64,000 nt of DNA from Dyella subtropica (GCF_026283965.1 NZ_JAPDPD010000016.1:62001-126000); one strand, 5' to 3'; shown: positions 52,971-62,051, counted from the first letter of the stretch. Notes: a model not told the origin generated them from the letters alone. Translations and numbers: made by a program.

Positions 52971-54244
52971 ACATCCCTCATTCAAGCGCGCAGGAAATCA
53001 TCATCACCTGGGCGACACCGGTTTTCTTCGTCTTGATCGCACTCGAGTTGCTGGTGGCGAAGTGGCGCGGACGCAGCGTGTATCACACCAGCGACGCCAT
53101 CAACAGCCTCGGACTCGGCGTGATCTCACAGATCGTGGCGGTGTTTTCCAAGCTGCTGACCTTGGGCATCTATGCGTGGTGTGTAGAACACCTGGCGTTG
53201 TTCGCGCTGCCGGCCGACCGGCTATGGGTGTGGGCAAGTGCGCTGTTGCTGTACGACTTCCTCTATTACTGGCTGCACCGCGCCGGGCACGAGGTGAACA
53301 TCTTGTGGGCCGCGCACGTGGTGCATCACCAGAGCGAGGACTACAACCTCAGCACCGCCTTGCGCCAGACCGGCAGCGGCGTGCTGCTGGGCTGGCTGTT
53401 CTATCTGCCGATGGCGTTGCTGGGTTATCCGCTGCAAGTGTTCGTGGTGGTGGCGCTGATCGACTTGCTCTATCAGTTCTGGGTGCACACCGAGATGGTG
53501 GGGCGGTTGGGCTGGTTCGACCGCGTGTTCTGCTCGCCCTCCAACCATCGCGCGCACCATGCGGTGAACGATCGTTACCTGGATAAGAATTACGGCGGCA
53601 TCTTGATCCTGTGGGATCGGCTGTTCGGCAGCTTTGTCGAAGAGAACGACGAGGACCCGCCGGTGTACGGCACACGCGCGCCACTGCGCAGCTGGAATCC
53701 GTTGTGGGCGAATGCCGAGGTGTATTGGGCGACGTGGAAAGACGCGTGGCACGCGGAACGCTGGCGCGACAAGCTGCTGGTGTGGATCAAGCCGCCAGGC
53801 TGGCGCCCGGTGGATGTGGCGGCGCGCTTCCCCAAGCCGGCTTTCGACATTCTGCGTGAGCGCTATGAGCCTCGGTTGTCGCCGGCACTTGCCATCTACG
53901 GTGTGGTCCAGTTCGCGTTGCTGCTGGTGATGGGCGTGCACTTCCTCGATCTGGCCAAGCACCTGCCGGCCACGGCCCTGCTGACCTACGCGGGCTTTTT
54001 GTTGCTGAGCCTCAGTGCGCTGGGCGTGTGGATGGAAGGGCGGCGCATAGGGTTCTGGCTGGAGCTGGCGCGCGTGTCGGCAACGGCCGTGCTGGCCCTG
54101 GCGATGGGCGGCTGGTTTGCCGTGGCGCAGCCGGTGATCGGTTTTGCTATCGCGGCGGTCTACCTGGTGAGCGCGGCTGCACTCGCGGGCATGGACCGGT
54201 GGCCGGTGTTGCGCAGGGCAGGTGGGGCGCCGCAGGCGCTCTAG
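52967..54244 (+). CDS. sterol desaturase/fatty acid hydroxylase-superfamily membrane protein (AGMO-like)
   Basis: 425 residues starting at a TTG (52967) behind a GAGGGGGGG site. The three di-iron His boxes are complete: HRAGHE (about 103), HVVHHQSEDYN (about 117) and HRAHHAVN (about 194). Membrane segments flank the boxes and a membrane-rich C-terminal third follows (about 300-425), as in TMEM195/alkylglycerol monooxygenase-type members. The pairing with a lysoplasmalogenase-like gene points to ether-lipid turnover, but sterol or fatty-acyl substrates are also possible. No Fe-S or reductase partner gene is adjacent. Confidence 0.85.
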   Translation: MNIPHSSAQEIIITWATPVFFVLIALELLVAKWRGRSVYHTSDAINSLGLGVISQIVAVFSKLLTLGIYAWCVEHLALFALPADRLWVWASALLLYDFLYYWLHRAGHEVNILWAAHVVHHQSEDYNLSTALRQTGSGVLLGWLFYLPMALLGYPLQVFVVVALIDLLYQFWVHTEMVGRLGWFDRVFCSPSNHRAHHAVNDRYLDKNYGGILILWDRLFGSFVEENDEDPPVYGTRAPLRSWNPLWANAEVYWATWKDAWHAERWRDKLLVWIKPPGWRPVDVAARFPKPAFDILRERYEPRLSPALAIYGVVQFALLLVMGVHFLDLAKHLPATALLTYAGFLLLSLSALGVWMEGRRIGFWLELARVSATAVLALAMGGWFAVAQPVIGFAIAAVYLVSAAALAGMDRWPVLRRAGGAPQAL

Positions 54245-54329
54245 CTCGCCAGGGGAGGCCGCGCAATCGCAGCATGGCGCCAGCTGGCGCATTCGCTATG
54301 ATCGCCGCTCCTTGTGCGGGATCCATGCG

Positions 54330-55766
54330 ATGAGCGTTGTAAGCAAGCTGTTGCGTCATAAGTCGGTCGAACAACTCCAGGCGGATGTCGGCAAGCGCGG
54401 GGATTTCCGCCGCGTGCTCGGCTTGTGGCAACTCACCGCGATCGGTATCGGCGGCATCATCGGTGTCGGCGTGTTCGTACTCGCCGGCCAGCAGGCCGCG
54501 TTGAACGCCGGCCCGGCGGTGGCCCTTTCGTTCCTGATCGCAGGCATCGCCAGCGCGGCTGCGGCGCTTTGCTATGCCGAGTTCGCCGGGTTGATCCCGG
54601 TGACCGGCAGCGCCTACACCTACGGTTACGCGGTGCTGGGTGAGCTGGCAGCCTGGCTGATCGGGTGGGATCTGTTGCTGGAATACGCGCTGATCGTGGC
54701 GGTGGTGGCGATCGGCTGGTCGGGCTATGTGCAATCGGCGCTGGCCAGCATGGGCATGGATCTGCCGGTATGGGCCAAAGGGGCCATCGGCACCGGCGAG
54801 GGCCATGTCTTCAATGTGATCGCCGCACTGGTGACGCTGGGGGTATCGGCGCTGCTGATCTTCCGCACTGAATGGGGCGCGCGCTTCAATACACTGGTGG
54901 TGGCGATCAAGGTCGCGGCCGTGGCGCTGGTGATCGGCGTCGGCGCTTTCTACGTCAATCCATCCAACTGGGTGCCGTTCATCCCCGAGCGCGTCATCGG
55001 TGCCGACGGGATCGGCCATTTCGGCTTTCAAGGCGTGGCCTCTGCCGCGGCGGTCGTGTTCTTCGCAGTCTTTGGCTACGACACGCTCACCACGGCCGCT
55101 GAGGAGTCCAAGAATCCCCAGCGCGATTTGCCGCGGGCGGTGCTGTTGTCGCTGGGCATCTCCATGGCGATGTACCTGGCCGTGTCGCTGGTGCTCACCG
55201 GCATCGCCCACTACACCACCCTGAAGACCGATGCACCGGTGGCTGACGCCTTCAAGGGACTGGGTCTGCGCTGGGTAGCGCTGACCGTTTCAGTCTCGGC
55301 CGTATTCGGACTGATCAGCGTACTGTTCGCCTTCATGCTCGGCGCGACACGCATCTGGTTCGCGCTTGCGCGCGACGGCCTGTTGCCGGGCTGGTTCGCC
55401 AAGGTGCACCCGCGCTATGGCACGCCACACCGGCCCACCGTCGTGCTGGGCGTGTTCACCTCATTGGTGGCCGGCCTGCTGCCCATCGAGGAAGTGGCTA
55501 AGTTGGTGAATATCGGCGTGCTCTCGGCCTTCATCGTGATCTGTTCGTCGGTGATGCTTTTGCGCAAGCGCAAGCCGGACTTGCACCGGTCGTTCCGGAC
55601 GCCGTTAGTGCCGTTGATACCGCTGGTCGGTATTGGGTTTTCGATCTGGTTGTTGGCGGAGTTGCCGTGGATTACCTGGAAGGTGTTTTTGATCTGGGTG
55701 AGCTTGGGTTTGGTGGTTTACTTTGCGTATGGCATGCGCCATAGCAAGTTGGAGAAGAGCTTGTAG
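54330..55766 (+). CDS. APC-superfamily amino acid permease (CAT-like)
   Basis: 478 residues and 12 predicted membrane segments. The cytosolic N-terminus (LLRHKSVEQLQADVGKRGDFRRVLGLWQL) leads into TAIGIGGIIGVGVFVLAGQQAA, the unwound helix-1 substrate site. FFAVFGYDTLTTAAEESKNPQRDLPRAV matches helix 6 of cationic-amino-acid-type carriers. The ATG at 54330 is chosen because the family begins near this point. An overlapping out-of-frame ATG lies five nt upstream. The substrate cannot be told from sequence. It ends before a REP-like element and a bidirectional terminator. Confidence 0.92.
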   Translation: MSVVSKLLRHKSVEQLQADVGKRGDFRRVLGLWQLTAIGIGGIIGVGVFVLAGQQAALNAGPAVALSFLIAGIASAAAALCYAEFAGLIPVTGSAYTYGYAVLGELAAWLIGWDLLLEYALIVAVVAIGWSGYVQSALASMGMDLPVWAKGAIGTGEGHVFNVIAALVTLGVSALLIFRTEWGARFNTLVVAIKVAAVALVIGVGAFYVNPSNWVPFIPERVIGADGIGHFGFQGVASAAAVVFFAVFGYDTLTTAAEESKNPQRDLPRAVLLSLGISMAMYLAVSLVLTGIAHYTTLKTDAPVADAFKGLGLRWVALTVSVSAVFGLISVLFAFMLGATRIWFALARDGLLPGWFAKVHPRYGTPHRPTVVLGVFTSLVAGLLPIEEVAKLVNIGVLSAFIVICSSVMLLRKRKPDLHRSFRTPLVPLIPLVGIGFSIWLLAELPWITWKVFLIWVSLGLVVYFAYGMRHSKLEKSL

Positions 55767-55876
55767 GAGCCCACCCTGTGGGCGACCACGCTGGCGACGG
55801 CGCTTCGTAGGCTTTTCATTCGGCCCGTGCAAACCGGCAGTCCTGCCGATTTGTCGCGCACAGGGTGCGCTCCTAC
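55767..55876. repeat. REP-like inverted element
   Basis: TGTAGGAGCCCACCCTGTGG and, about 85 bp on, CGCACAGGGTGCGCTCCTACG face each other. This is the common xanthomonad/pseudomonad type of palindromic spacer between convergent genes. Confidence 0.75.
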
Positions 55877-55883
55877 GGGCAAC

Positions 55884-55911
55884 AAAAAGGGCGCCTTGCG
55901 GCGCCCTTTTT
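55884..55911. terminator. bidirectional intrinsic terminator
   Basis: AAAAAGGGCGCC / GGCGCCCTTTTT, a 12-bp perfect stem with TTGC loop and T runs on both strands. It serves the permease (plus) and the outer-membrane gene (minus). Confidence 0.92.
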
Positions 55912-55949
55912 GTTCTGCAACGTCATAGCTCGCGTAGCGAGCGAACGTC

Positions 55950-56534
55950 TTAGAAGCGGTACTCGACCGAAGCGGAGTACGCAGCCACGTTCGCGTTGGT
56001 CTGCGGCTGGTTGCTGCCGCCGCGGCCGTACTTGACGTGGTAGTTGTCGTAGTTGATGGCGAGCGCGACGTTCTCGGTCACGTTGTAGCCCACGCCCACG
56101 CCGCCGTACCAGCCGTTGTTCCAGCTCTTCTCGGTCATGCGGCTGTCGCCGTAGGTGACGCTGCCGGTGGTGCGCGAACGCAGGTAGCCAGCGTGGCCGC
56201 TGACGAACCAGGGGCCGTAGAAGTCGTACTTGGCGTTCACGCCCAGGATGACGGCCTTCGGCTGGACGCCGACGGTGACGTTGTTGGCGGAATACTTGCC
56301 CTGGCCCAGGGAGGTGAAGCCGGCTTCGGCGCCGACGATGTTGTTCCAGCGCCAGCCGAAGCGAACGCTCTGGAACACGTCGGACTTGTCGGTGAGGCCG
56401 CCGACGCGGTAGTTGCTCTGACCGAGGTTGCCGGTCACGAAGAAGTTGTTGAGCTGGTTGGCCTCATCGGCCTTGGCAGCAAACGGGGACAGCGCAGCGA
56501 CGGCCAGCACGGCCGAAAGCAGAGTCTTGTTCAT
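55950..56534 (-). CDS. outer-membrane beta-barrel protein (OmpA/OmpW-like small porin fold)
   Basis: 194 residues. ATG 56534 is preferred (GGAG six nt upstream, start of the signal peptide MNKTLLSAVLAVAALSPFAAKA) over longer frames. The mature part has alternating beta strands (FFVTGNLGQSNYRVGGL, FGWRWNNIVGAEAGFTSLG, YGGVGVGYNVTENVALAINYDNYHV) and ends SASVEYRF with the outer-membrane terminal Phe. About eight strands are expected. Ligand and role are unknown. It shares its terminator with the permease and its upstream region with the M61 peptidase gene. Confidence 0.85.
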   Translation of the reverse strand: MNKTLLSAVLAVAALSPFAAKADEANQLNNFFVTGNLGQSNYRVGGLTDKSDVFQSVRFGWRWNNIVGAEAGFTSLGQGKYSANNVTVGVQPKAVILGVNAKYDFYGPWFVSGHAGYLRSRTTGSVTYGDSRMTEKSWNNGWYGGVGVGYNVTENVALAINYDNYHVKYGRGGSNQPQTNANVAAYSASVEYRF

Positions 56535-56814
56535 GGAGAACTCCATCTTCTTTTTTGTGGTTGCCCGGCGCGACGCATGGGGGGGAGTCGTCACGGCGGC
56601 CCGCGCGGGGTTCGCGGGGACCGGAAGGATAAGGGCTTTTTTACAATTCAAAACCCCTGGCGCGAAATTTTTTCCGGGTGGGGTTAAGTCAGCTTCATGT
56701 CAGTCACATGACCTCTGGCATGGGGTGTGGCACGCCGTCGCGGCTTAGCATCGGCCAGTCACATTCCGTTCAACGTCCGCTGCGGGCGTGCGGGTTTTGC
56801 CACAGGAGACCGTT

Positions 56815-58713
56815 TTGAAAGCTTCGCGCCTTGCTTCCGCCATCCTCGCTACGGGCCTCGGCCTGGGCAGTTTCGCCGCCCTTGCCGACGTGCCCGCCCC
56901 GCAGGACGTTCCGCTCAACGGCACTTTGAAGATCGACGTCGACGCCACCGACCTTGCCCGCCGGGTGTTCCGCGTGCACGAAGTGGTGCCGGCGCAGGCG
57001 GGCCCGCTGACCCTGCTGTATCCGCAGTGGCTGCCGGGCAACCATGCGCCGAACGGCCCGATCGACAAGATGGCCGGCCTCAAGGTAACGGCCAATGGCA
57101 AGACGCTGAAGTGGACGCGCGATCCGCTGAATGTGTACGCCTTCCATGTCGATGTGCCGGAAGGCGCGAGCAGTGTGGAGGTGGAGTTCCAGTATTTGTC
57201 GCCGCAGGACACCCGCCAGGGCCGCGTGGTGATGACGCAGGAAATGCTCAACCTGCAGTGGAATGCGGTGACCATATATCCGGCCGGTTACTTCGCCAGC
57301 CGCATCCAGGCCGAGGCGAGCGTCAAGTTCCCCGCCGGCTGGCAGTACGGCAGCGCGTTGGAGCTGGCCTCGCGCGACGGCAACACCGTGCACTTCAAGC
57401 CGATCAAGTACGACGACCTGGTCGATTCGCCGATCTACGCTGGCAAGTACTTCAAGCGTGTGGATCTCGATCCGGGCGCGAAGACGCCCGTGTTCCTCAA
57501 CATCGTGGCCGACGATCCGAAGTATTTGGAGATCAAGCCCGAGCAGCTGAAGGTGCATCAGAACCTGGTGCAGCAGATGTACAAGATGTATGGCGCGCAC
57601 CACTACGACCACTACGATTTCCTGTTCTCGCTCAGCGACAAGATGAGTGGCAACGGCCTGGAGCATCACCGCTCCAGCGAAAACGGTATGTCGCCGAGCT
57701 ATTTCACCGAGTGGGACAAGGGCGTGCTGGGCCGCGACCTGCTGCCGCATGAATTCAACCACTCGTGGGACGGCAAGTACCGCCGTGGCGCGGATCTCGC
57801 CACGCCGAACTTCAACGTGCCCATGCAGGACAGCCTGCTGTGGGTATACGAAGGTCAGACCCAGTTCTGGGGCAATGTGATGGCCGCCCGCTCGGGCTTG
57901 TGGAAGGAAGACGAAGCACGCGACATGCTCGCGATGGTCGCCGCCAACTACGACAAGGGCCGTCCGGGCCTGCAGCAGTGGCGCAACATCCAGGACACCA
58001 CCAACGACCCGATCATCGCCCAGCGTCGCCCGTTGCCGTACCGCAACTACCAGATGAGCGAGGACTATTACTCCGGCGGCCAGATGATCTGGCTCGAAGT
58101 GGACGGCAAGCTGCGCGAGCTGTCCGGCAACAAGCGCTCCATCGACGATTTCGGCAAGGCCTTCTTCGGCATGGAGAACGGCAAGTGGGAGGTCAACACC
58201 TACACCTTCGAGGATGTGGTGAAGACGCTCAACACCATCCAGCCGTACGACTGGGCGCCTTATCTGCGTGAGCGTCTGGACGGCCACGGTCCGATCACCG
58301 GCGGCATCGAAGCCAGCGGCTGGAAGCTCGTTTACAACGACAAGCCGTCGGCCGCGGCCAAGTCAGCGGAAGCGCGCTTCGGCGGCGCCAACCTCACCTA
58401 CTCGCTGGGCGTGTCCATGGCCAAGGGCGGCGATATCAGCGACGTGCTGTGGGACGGCCCCGCCTTCAAGGCCGGTCTGTCGCCGGGCATGAAGATCATC
58501 GCGGTGAACGGCAAAGAGTTCTCCAACGACGCCATGAAGGATGCGGTCACTGCTTCCGCGAAGGACAAGAACCAGCCGATCGAATTGCTGGTGAAGAACT
58601 TCGACCAATACCAGACCCTGCGCATCGACTACCACGATGGCCTGAAGTACCCGCACCTGGAGCGCATCACCGGCAAGCCGGACCGCCTGGCGGATCTGCT
58701 CAAGGCACGTTGA
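56815..58713 (+). CDS. exported M61-family metallopeptidase with PDZ domain
   Basis: 632 residues. The TTG at 56815 is chosen because AGGAG lies six nt upstream and the signal peptide starts there (KASRLASAILATGLGLGSFAALA). An upstream GTG at 56788 would add nine residues. An N-terminal beta domain (about 30-190; LLYPQWLPGNHAPNGPI) precedes the gluzincin core with LPHEFNHSWDGKYRR (zinc site about 311) and WVYEGQTQFWG (third zinc ligand Glu). A C-terminal PDZ domain lies about 520-610 (DVLWDGPAFKAGLSPGMKIIAVNG). M61 enzymes cleave N-terminal Gly/Ala, and this one should act in the periplasm. Confidence 0.93.
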   Translation: MKASRLASAILATGLGLGSFAALADVPAPQDVPLNGTLKIDVDATDLARRVFRVHEVVPAQAGPLTLLYPQWLPGNHAPNGPIDKMAGLKVTANGKTLKWTRDPLNVYAFHVDVPEGASSVEVEFQYLSPQDTRQGRVVMTQEMLNLQWNAVTIYPAGYFASRIQAEASVKFPAGWQYGSALELASRDGNTVHFKPIKYDDLVDSPIYAGKYFKRVDLDPGAKTPVFLNIVADDPKYLEIKPEQLKVHQNLVQQMYKMYGAHHYDHYDFLFSLSDKMSGNGLEHHRSSENGMSPSYFTEWDKGVLGRDLLPHEFNHSWDGKYRRGADLATPNFNVPMQDSLLWVYEGQTQFWGNVMAARSGLWKEDEARDMLAMVAANYDKGRPGLQQWRNIQDTTNDPIIAQRRPLPYRNYQMSEDYYSGGQMIWLEVDGKLRELSGNKRSIDDFGKAFFGMENGKWEVNTYTFEDVVKTLNTIQPYDWAPYLRERLDGHGPITGGIEASGWKLVYNDKPSAAAKSAEARFGGANLTYSLGVSMAKGGDISDVLWDGPAFKAGLSPGMKIIAVNGKEFSNDAMKDAVTASAKDKNQPIELLVKNFDQYQTLRIDYHDGLKYPHLERITGKPDRLADLLKAR

Positions 58714-58759
58714 GTGTCCAAGGCGTTCTCCGCACATCGGTAGAACGCCTTCAGCGAGA

Positions 58760-58788
58760 GCCCGCCGCACCTTCGCGGCGGGCTTTTT
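58760..58788 (+). terminator. intrinsic terminator after the M61 gene
   Basis: GCCCGCCGC / GCGGCGGGC, a 9-bp stem with five T, 46 bp after the M61 stop. Confidence 0.92.
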
Positions 58789-58907
58789 CTTTGGTGACAG
58801 GCACTTGACGCAGCGGGATCGCTCGTCGCCCAGGTCTGCCCAAGTCCGCTATACTGCGCGTCCGCCGCGCAACCGCCTTACCCGTTGCGACGGTCCTGCC
58901 GCATCAC

Positions 58908-58984
58908 GCGCCCGTAGCTCAGCCGGATAGAGTAGTGGCTTCCGAAGCCATTGGTCGGGGGTTCGAATCCCTCCGGGCGCGCCA
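58908..58984 (+). tRNA. tRNA-Arg (anticodon CCG)
   Basis: The acceptor arms GCGCCCG / CGGGCGC pair fully. The anticodon stem-loop GTGGC-TTCCGAA-GCCAT places CCG at 34-36, reading CGG. The T arm GGGGGTTCGAATCCCTC and an encoded CCA at 58982-58984 complete the gene. A TATACT -10 element at 58850-58855 is 53 nt upstream, but no clear -35 pairs with it. Confidence 0.97.
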
Positions 58985-59100
58985 ATTCTTTAGTTCCGAC
59001 AGCTCCTTGAATGTATGTCTGCTATCGATGGCGGACATTCGATACCATCGGAAAGGCCCAGGCGGCTACACGAACCACACGTGATCAAGGAAGGTTACCG

Positions 59101-60333
59101 ATGCTTTTGGAGCGAATCGGAAGGCGGGGTTGTGTGCGCTTTGTTCTATGCGCAGCTTGTTTTGGATGGATCGCCTGGCCCGCGCTAGCCGGGGATGTCG
59201 GTGTGCCGCCACCTTCTCCAGCCGCGCAGGCCTGGACTCAAACCCTCAACTGGACGTGGGTCGCGGAGCGAGCTCTGTATCTTCTCCTACCCTTGGGGCT
59301 GCTGCTATCGGGATGGAGTGCCCGACTGGGCGCGACCTTTGAGCGCTGTGCGGGAGGAAGGCGCTATGTCGCTCTCATCCTGTTTGCCAGCACCTTGCTG
59401 CTCATAAGCGCGGTTCTACGCCTTCCGCTCAATGCCGTCCGGCATCTCGCCTATCCCGGAAAATTTCCCGACAGTCTGGGCCAGTGGTGGGCCGGACAAG
59501 CTGAGGCCCTCGTCTTGCCGCTGGCCTGCATCGCGTTGTTGCTCTGGATTCCTTACTGGTTGATGCGGCGCAGCCCCAGGCGGTGGTGGTTGTGGCTTGC
59601 CATCGTGGCGGCTCCGTTGAGCTTTGCCGCCCTGGTTTTACAGCCGGCATGGATGGCGTTCTCGACCAACGGCTACGAGCCTCTCAAGGATGAGGCGTTA
59701 TCCGCGGAAATACGGGGTATGGCGGGACAATGCGGAGTTCCTGATATACACGTGGTCGTGGGAGGAGGCGATACCACGGTCGTCGGGCTCGGACCCACGA
59801 ACCGGGTCATATTGGCGAGCGATCTCCTCAAAACTGAAACGCCTGCCCAGATTCGCTTTACCGTCGCACATGAGCTCAAGCACTACGTCATGGGAGACAA
59901 CTGGAAGGCGTGGGCAATCATCGTTCTGTTTGTATTGAGCGCCTTCTGCTTTGCGCATATGGCAGGTCGATTCGCCATCGCAAGATGGGGTGTGTGGATG
60001 GGTTTCAGTCGCCTCGACGATGTACGTTCCTTGCCGCTACTGATTTTGTGCGTGACGCTGTTCTGGATCGCCATCACTCCTGTTTTCCTGACTTACGACC
60101 GCCATATCGAACGCGAGGCCGATCGGTTTGGTTTGGAGCTGAGTCGAGAGAACGATGCAGCTGCCCAACTCTTCGCCAGTTGGGTGGGACCCACGGAGTT
60201 GGCTGAGCCGGGTTGGTTCGCCCGTACTACTCGAGGTAGCCACCCTTCGACCGCGGAGCGCATTCGTATGGCGCAGTCGTATCGGCCGTGGGCGACCGGT
60301 GAGTCGCTTCAGTACGCGACGATTTGCCGGTAA
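59101..60333 (+). CDS. M48-family integral membrane metalloprotease
   Basis: 410 residues, starting at ATG 59101 (AAGG seven nt upstream). A signal sequence or first membrane helix is followed by several membrane segments (within about 45-180). The catalytic block is RFTVAHELKHYVMGDN (HEXXH about 256), two further helices, then HIEREADRFGLELS (third zinc ligand Glu). This is the Ste24/HtpX-like arrangement. PSTAERIRMAQSYRPW is the family C-terminal motif. Typical roles are membrane-protein quality control, but no substrate can be named. It stands directly after tRNA-Arg and has slightly lower GC than the genes to the left. Confidence 0.88.
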   Translation: MLLERIGRRGCVRFVLCAACFGWIAWPALAGDVGVPPPSPAAQAWTQTLNWTWVAERALYLLLPLGLLLSGWSARLGATFERCAGGRRYVALILFASTLLLISAVLRLPLNAVRHLAYPGKFPDSLGQWWAGQAEALVLPLACIALLLWIPYWLMRRSPRRWWLWLAIVAAPLSFAALVLQPAWMAFSTNGYEPLKDEALSAEIRGMAGQCGVPDIHVVVGGGDTTVVGLGPTNRVILASDLLKTETPAQIRFTVAHELKHYVMGDNWKAWAIIVLFVLSAFCFAHMAGRFAIARWGVWMGFSRLDDVRSLPLLILCVTLFWIAITPVFLTYDRHIEREADRFGLELSRENDAAAQLFASWVGPTELAEPGWFARTTRGSHPSTAERIRMAQSYRPWATGESLQYATICR

Positions 60334-60479
60334 CGGCTAGTGGGACGGCAAAGAAGTTAAAAGTGATCAAGCCATTGAGACGTCCCCCAGTTGGATACCC
60401 TCGATCAACTTGGCTTATTGGATTGCTGCTGGCCTTCGTTGCCGTTGCATGTGATCAGAAAAAAGGAAACTGGCTATCC

Positions 60480-61526
60480 ATGTGGAAAGGACTCGCCTCT
60501 TGCAGCTTGGTCTTGCTGGCTACGTTCCATGTTGGACCCGCGTTCGCCACGGAACGACTTATCCCGCCACTGCCTATCAGCGATCCTGTTTACACCCATG
60601 TCGACCGCTTGGTCGAGATCGAACGGGGACGCCGCCTCCATCTGCATTGCACGGGTAACGGCGAACCCACGGTCATCCTGGAAGCGGGGCACGGCGACAT
60701 GTTCTCGACGTGGGCGCGAATCCAGCCGGTGGTCTCTGGCTACACACGAGTGTGCTCGTACGATCGGGCAGGGCTTGGTTTCAGCGATCCGCCCAGGCGC
60801 CCCGGGGCGGTCCAGCAAGTCGTAAACGACCTGCATGCCCTATTGAAGCGGGCGCAGATTCGTCCGCCCTATCTGCTCGTAGGCCATTCGATGGGTGGCA
60901 TGGCCGTTCGGCTCTTTGCCGCGGAACATTCCAGCGAAGTCGTGGGGATGGTGCTGGTCGATCCGACCAACGAGCATCAGGCCGAAGGCTACAACCGAGT
61001 CGACCACCGGCCTTACGATGTTTGGCATGCCGCGAATCAGCGCCAATACAAGGAAGACGAAGAGTGCGTTACAGCGGCGACCGCCGGCGAGCTCGCCGTT
61101 GGCATTCCTCTCTATGAGAGATGTGTTGCGGAGTACGACTCCCATTTCGACGCAGCCATCAATAAGGTCATGATTGACCTGTCAGTCAGCCCCGGCGCGC
61201 TCAGGGCCATGGTGTGGGAGGAGGAGAGCAGCTTCTACGAAAGCGCCCGCCAGCTCGCGGCGAAGCCGGGAAACTACGGATCTATGCCGTTGATGGTGCT
61301 TGTCGCCAGCCCTGCTCCGAAAAGAAAGAGCCAAACGCAGGATCAGGCGGATGCCGAGTACCAAATGCTTCTCGGGCTACACCGCGATGTCGCATCGCGC
61401 TCCACGCGAGGCACCGTCGTCCAAGTGCCGCACACGGGGCACTACATCCAAATGGACGCGCCGGAAGCAGTGCTCGATGCGATAGCCCATACCTTTCGAC
61501 AGGCATCCTTGGACTCAAGGAAGTAG
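60480..61526 (+). CDS. exported alpha/beta hydrolase
   Basis: 348 residues. The ATG at 60480 opens a signal peptide (WKGLASCSLVLLATFHVGPAFA). The fold then shows LHLHCTGNGEPTVILEAGHGD, the oxyanion region YDRAGLGFSDPP, the nucleophile elbow VGHSMGGMAVRLFA (Ser about 138) and the late His in PHTGHYIQMDAPEAVLDAI. The ribosome site is weak (AAAAGGA 12 nt upstream). The frame stays open to 60324, and that upstream stretch contains WLIGLLLAFVAVACDQ, a lipobox-like signal, so a longer lipoprotein starting at GTG 60363 is possible. Substrate unknown. Confidence 0.84.
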   Translation: MWKGLASCSLVLLATFHVGPAFATERLIPPLPISDPVYTHVDRLVEIERGRRLHLHCTGNGEPTVILEAGHGDMFSTWARIQPVVSGYTRVCSYDRAGLGFSDPPRRPGAVQQVVNDLHALLKRAQIRPPYLLVGHSMGGMAVRLFAAEHSSEVVGMVLVDPTNEHQAEGYNRVDHRPYDVWHAANQRQYKEDEECVTAATAGELAVGIPLYERCVAEYDSHFDAAINKVMIDLSVSPGALRAMVWEEESSFYESARQLAAKPGNYGSMPLMVLVASPAPKRKSQTQDQADAEYQMLLGLHRDVASRSTRGTVVQVPHTGHYIQMDAPEAVLDAIAHTFRQASLDSRK

Positions 61527-61637
61527 GGCAGTCGGCCCTCTCCTGGAAAAAGGGGGGAGAGTGGTTAAATCATCGGAGCCTAGCGCTAGTGGTTTTCAAC
61601 GACAGAGCACGCATCGTTCGACGGAGCGCACCCGTGC

Positions 61638-62051
61638 TCAGCGCCGATCAATGTTCTCGCTGAGTGCCGGCTTCATGTCGATGATCGGTGTGCCATCCAG
61701 CGCTTCGAGATGCCGCACCCGTACACGTGTACCGTCAATCGCGATCACCATGGTTGGGTGCAGGCCGATGGGGTTGGGGCGGTGAGGGGCGCGGGTGCTG
61801 AAGACGCCTTCGCATGATCGGCTAGTGTCGCCTCGCGGATGCAGTTTCAGCACGTCGCGGCGGGCGCGGTCGAGCCAGGTGATGACGATCATCTCGTCGC
61901 CGGGTCGAATGCTCTGTAATCCTTCGAGCATCTCCGGCTCGAAAACCAGCCAGGCTTCGGGTGCGCCTTCGTCGGCCTGCCGGGGAGCCGATGCAAGGTC
62001 GGTCAGGGGAGACTCGACCCTGCCGATGGTCCTCACTTCAAAGAGCGTCAT
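61638..62051 (-). CDS. TsaA/TrmO-domain protein (tRNA m6t6A37 methyltransferase-like), short form
   Basis: 137 residues. The fold is recognised by IGRVESPL near the start, a MIVITWLDRARRDVLKLHPRG strand-helix and the SAM-site motif GVFSTRAPHRPNPIGLHPTMVIAIDG. TrmO of E. coli is about 235 residues with a C-terminal domain that is absent here. The protein ends soon after DGTPIIDMKP. It could methylate t6A37 in threonine tRNAs or have another SAM-dependent role. It is transcribed towards the hydrolase and separated from the GGDEF gene by 69 bp. Confidence 0.83.
   Translation of the reverse strand: MTLFEVRTIGRVESPLTDLASAPRQADEGAPEAWLVFEPEMLEGLQSIRPGDEMIVITWLDRARRDVLKLHPRGDTSRSCEGVFSTRAPHRPNPIGLHPTMVIAIDGTRVRVRHLEALDGTPIIDMKPALSENIDRR

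Noticed and set aside
58805-58855. TTGACG with TATACT as a promoter for tRNA-Arg
   Set aside because: The spacing is 39 bp, far outside the 16-19 bp range; only the TATACT element was kept as a possible -10.
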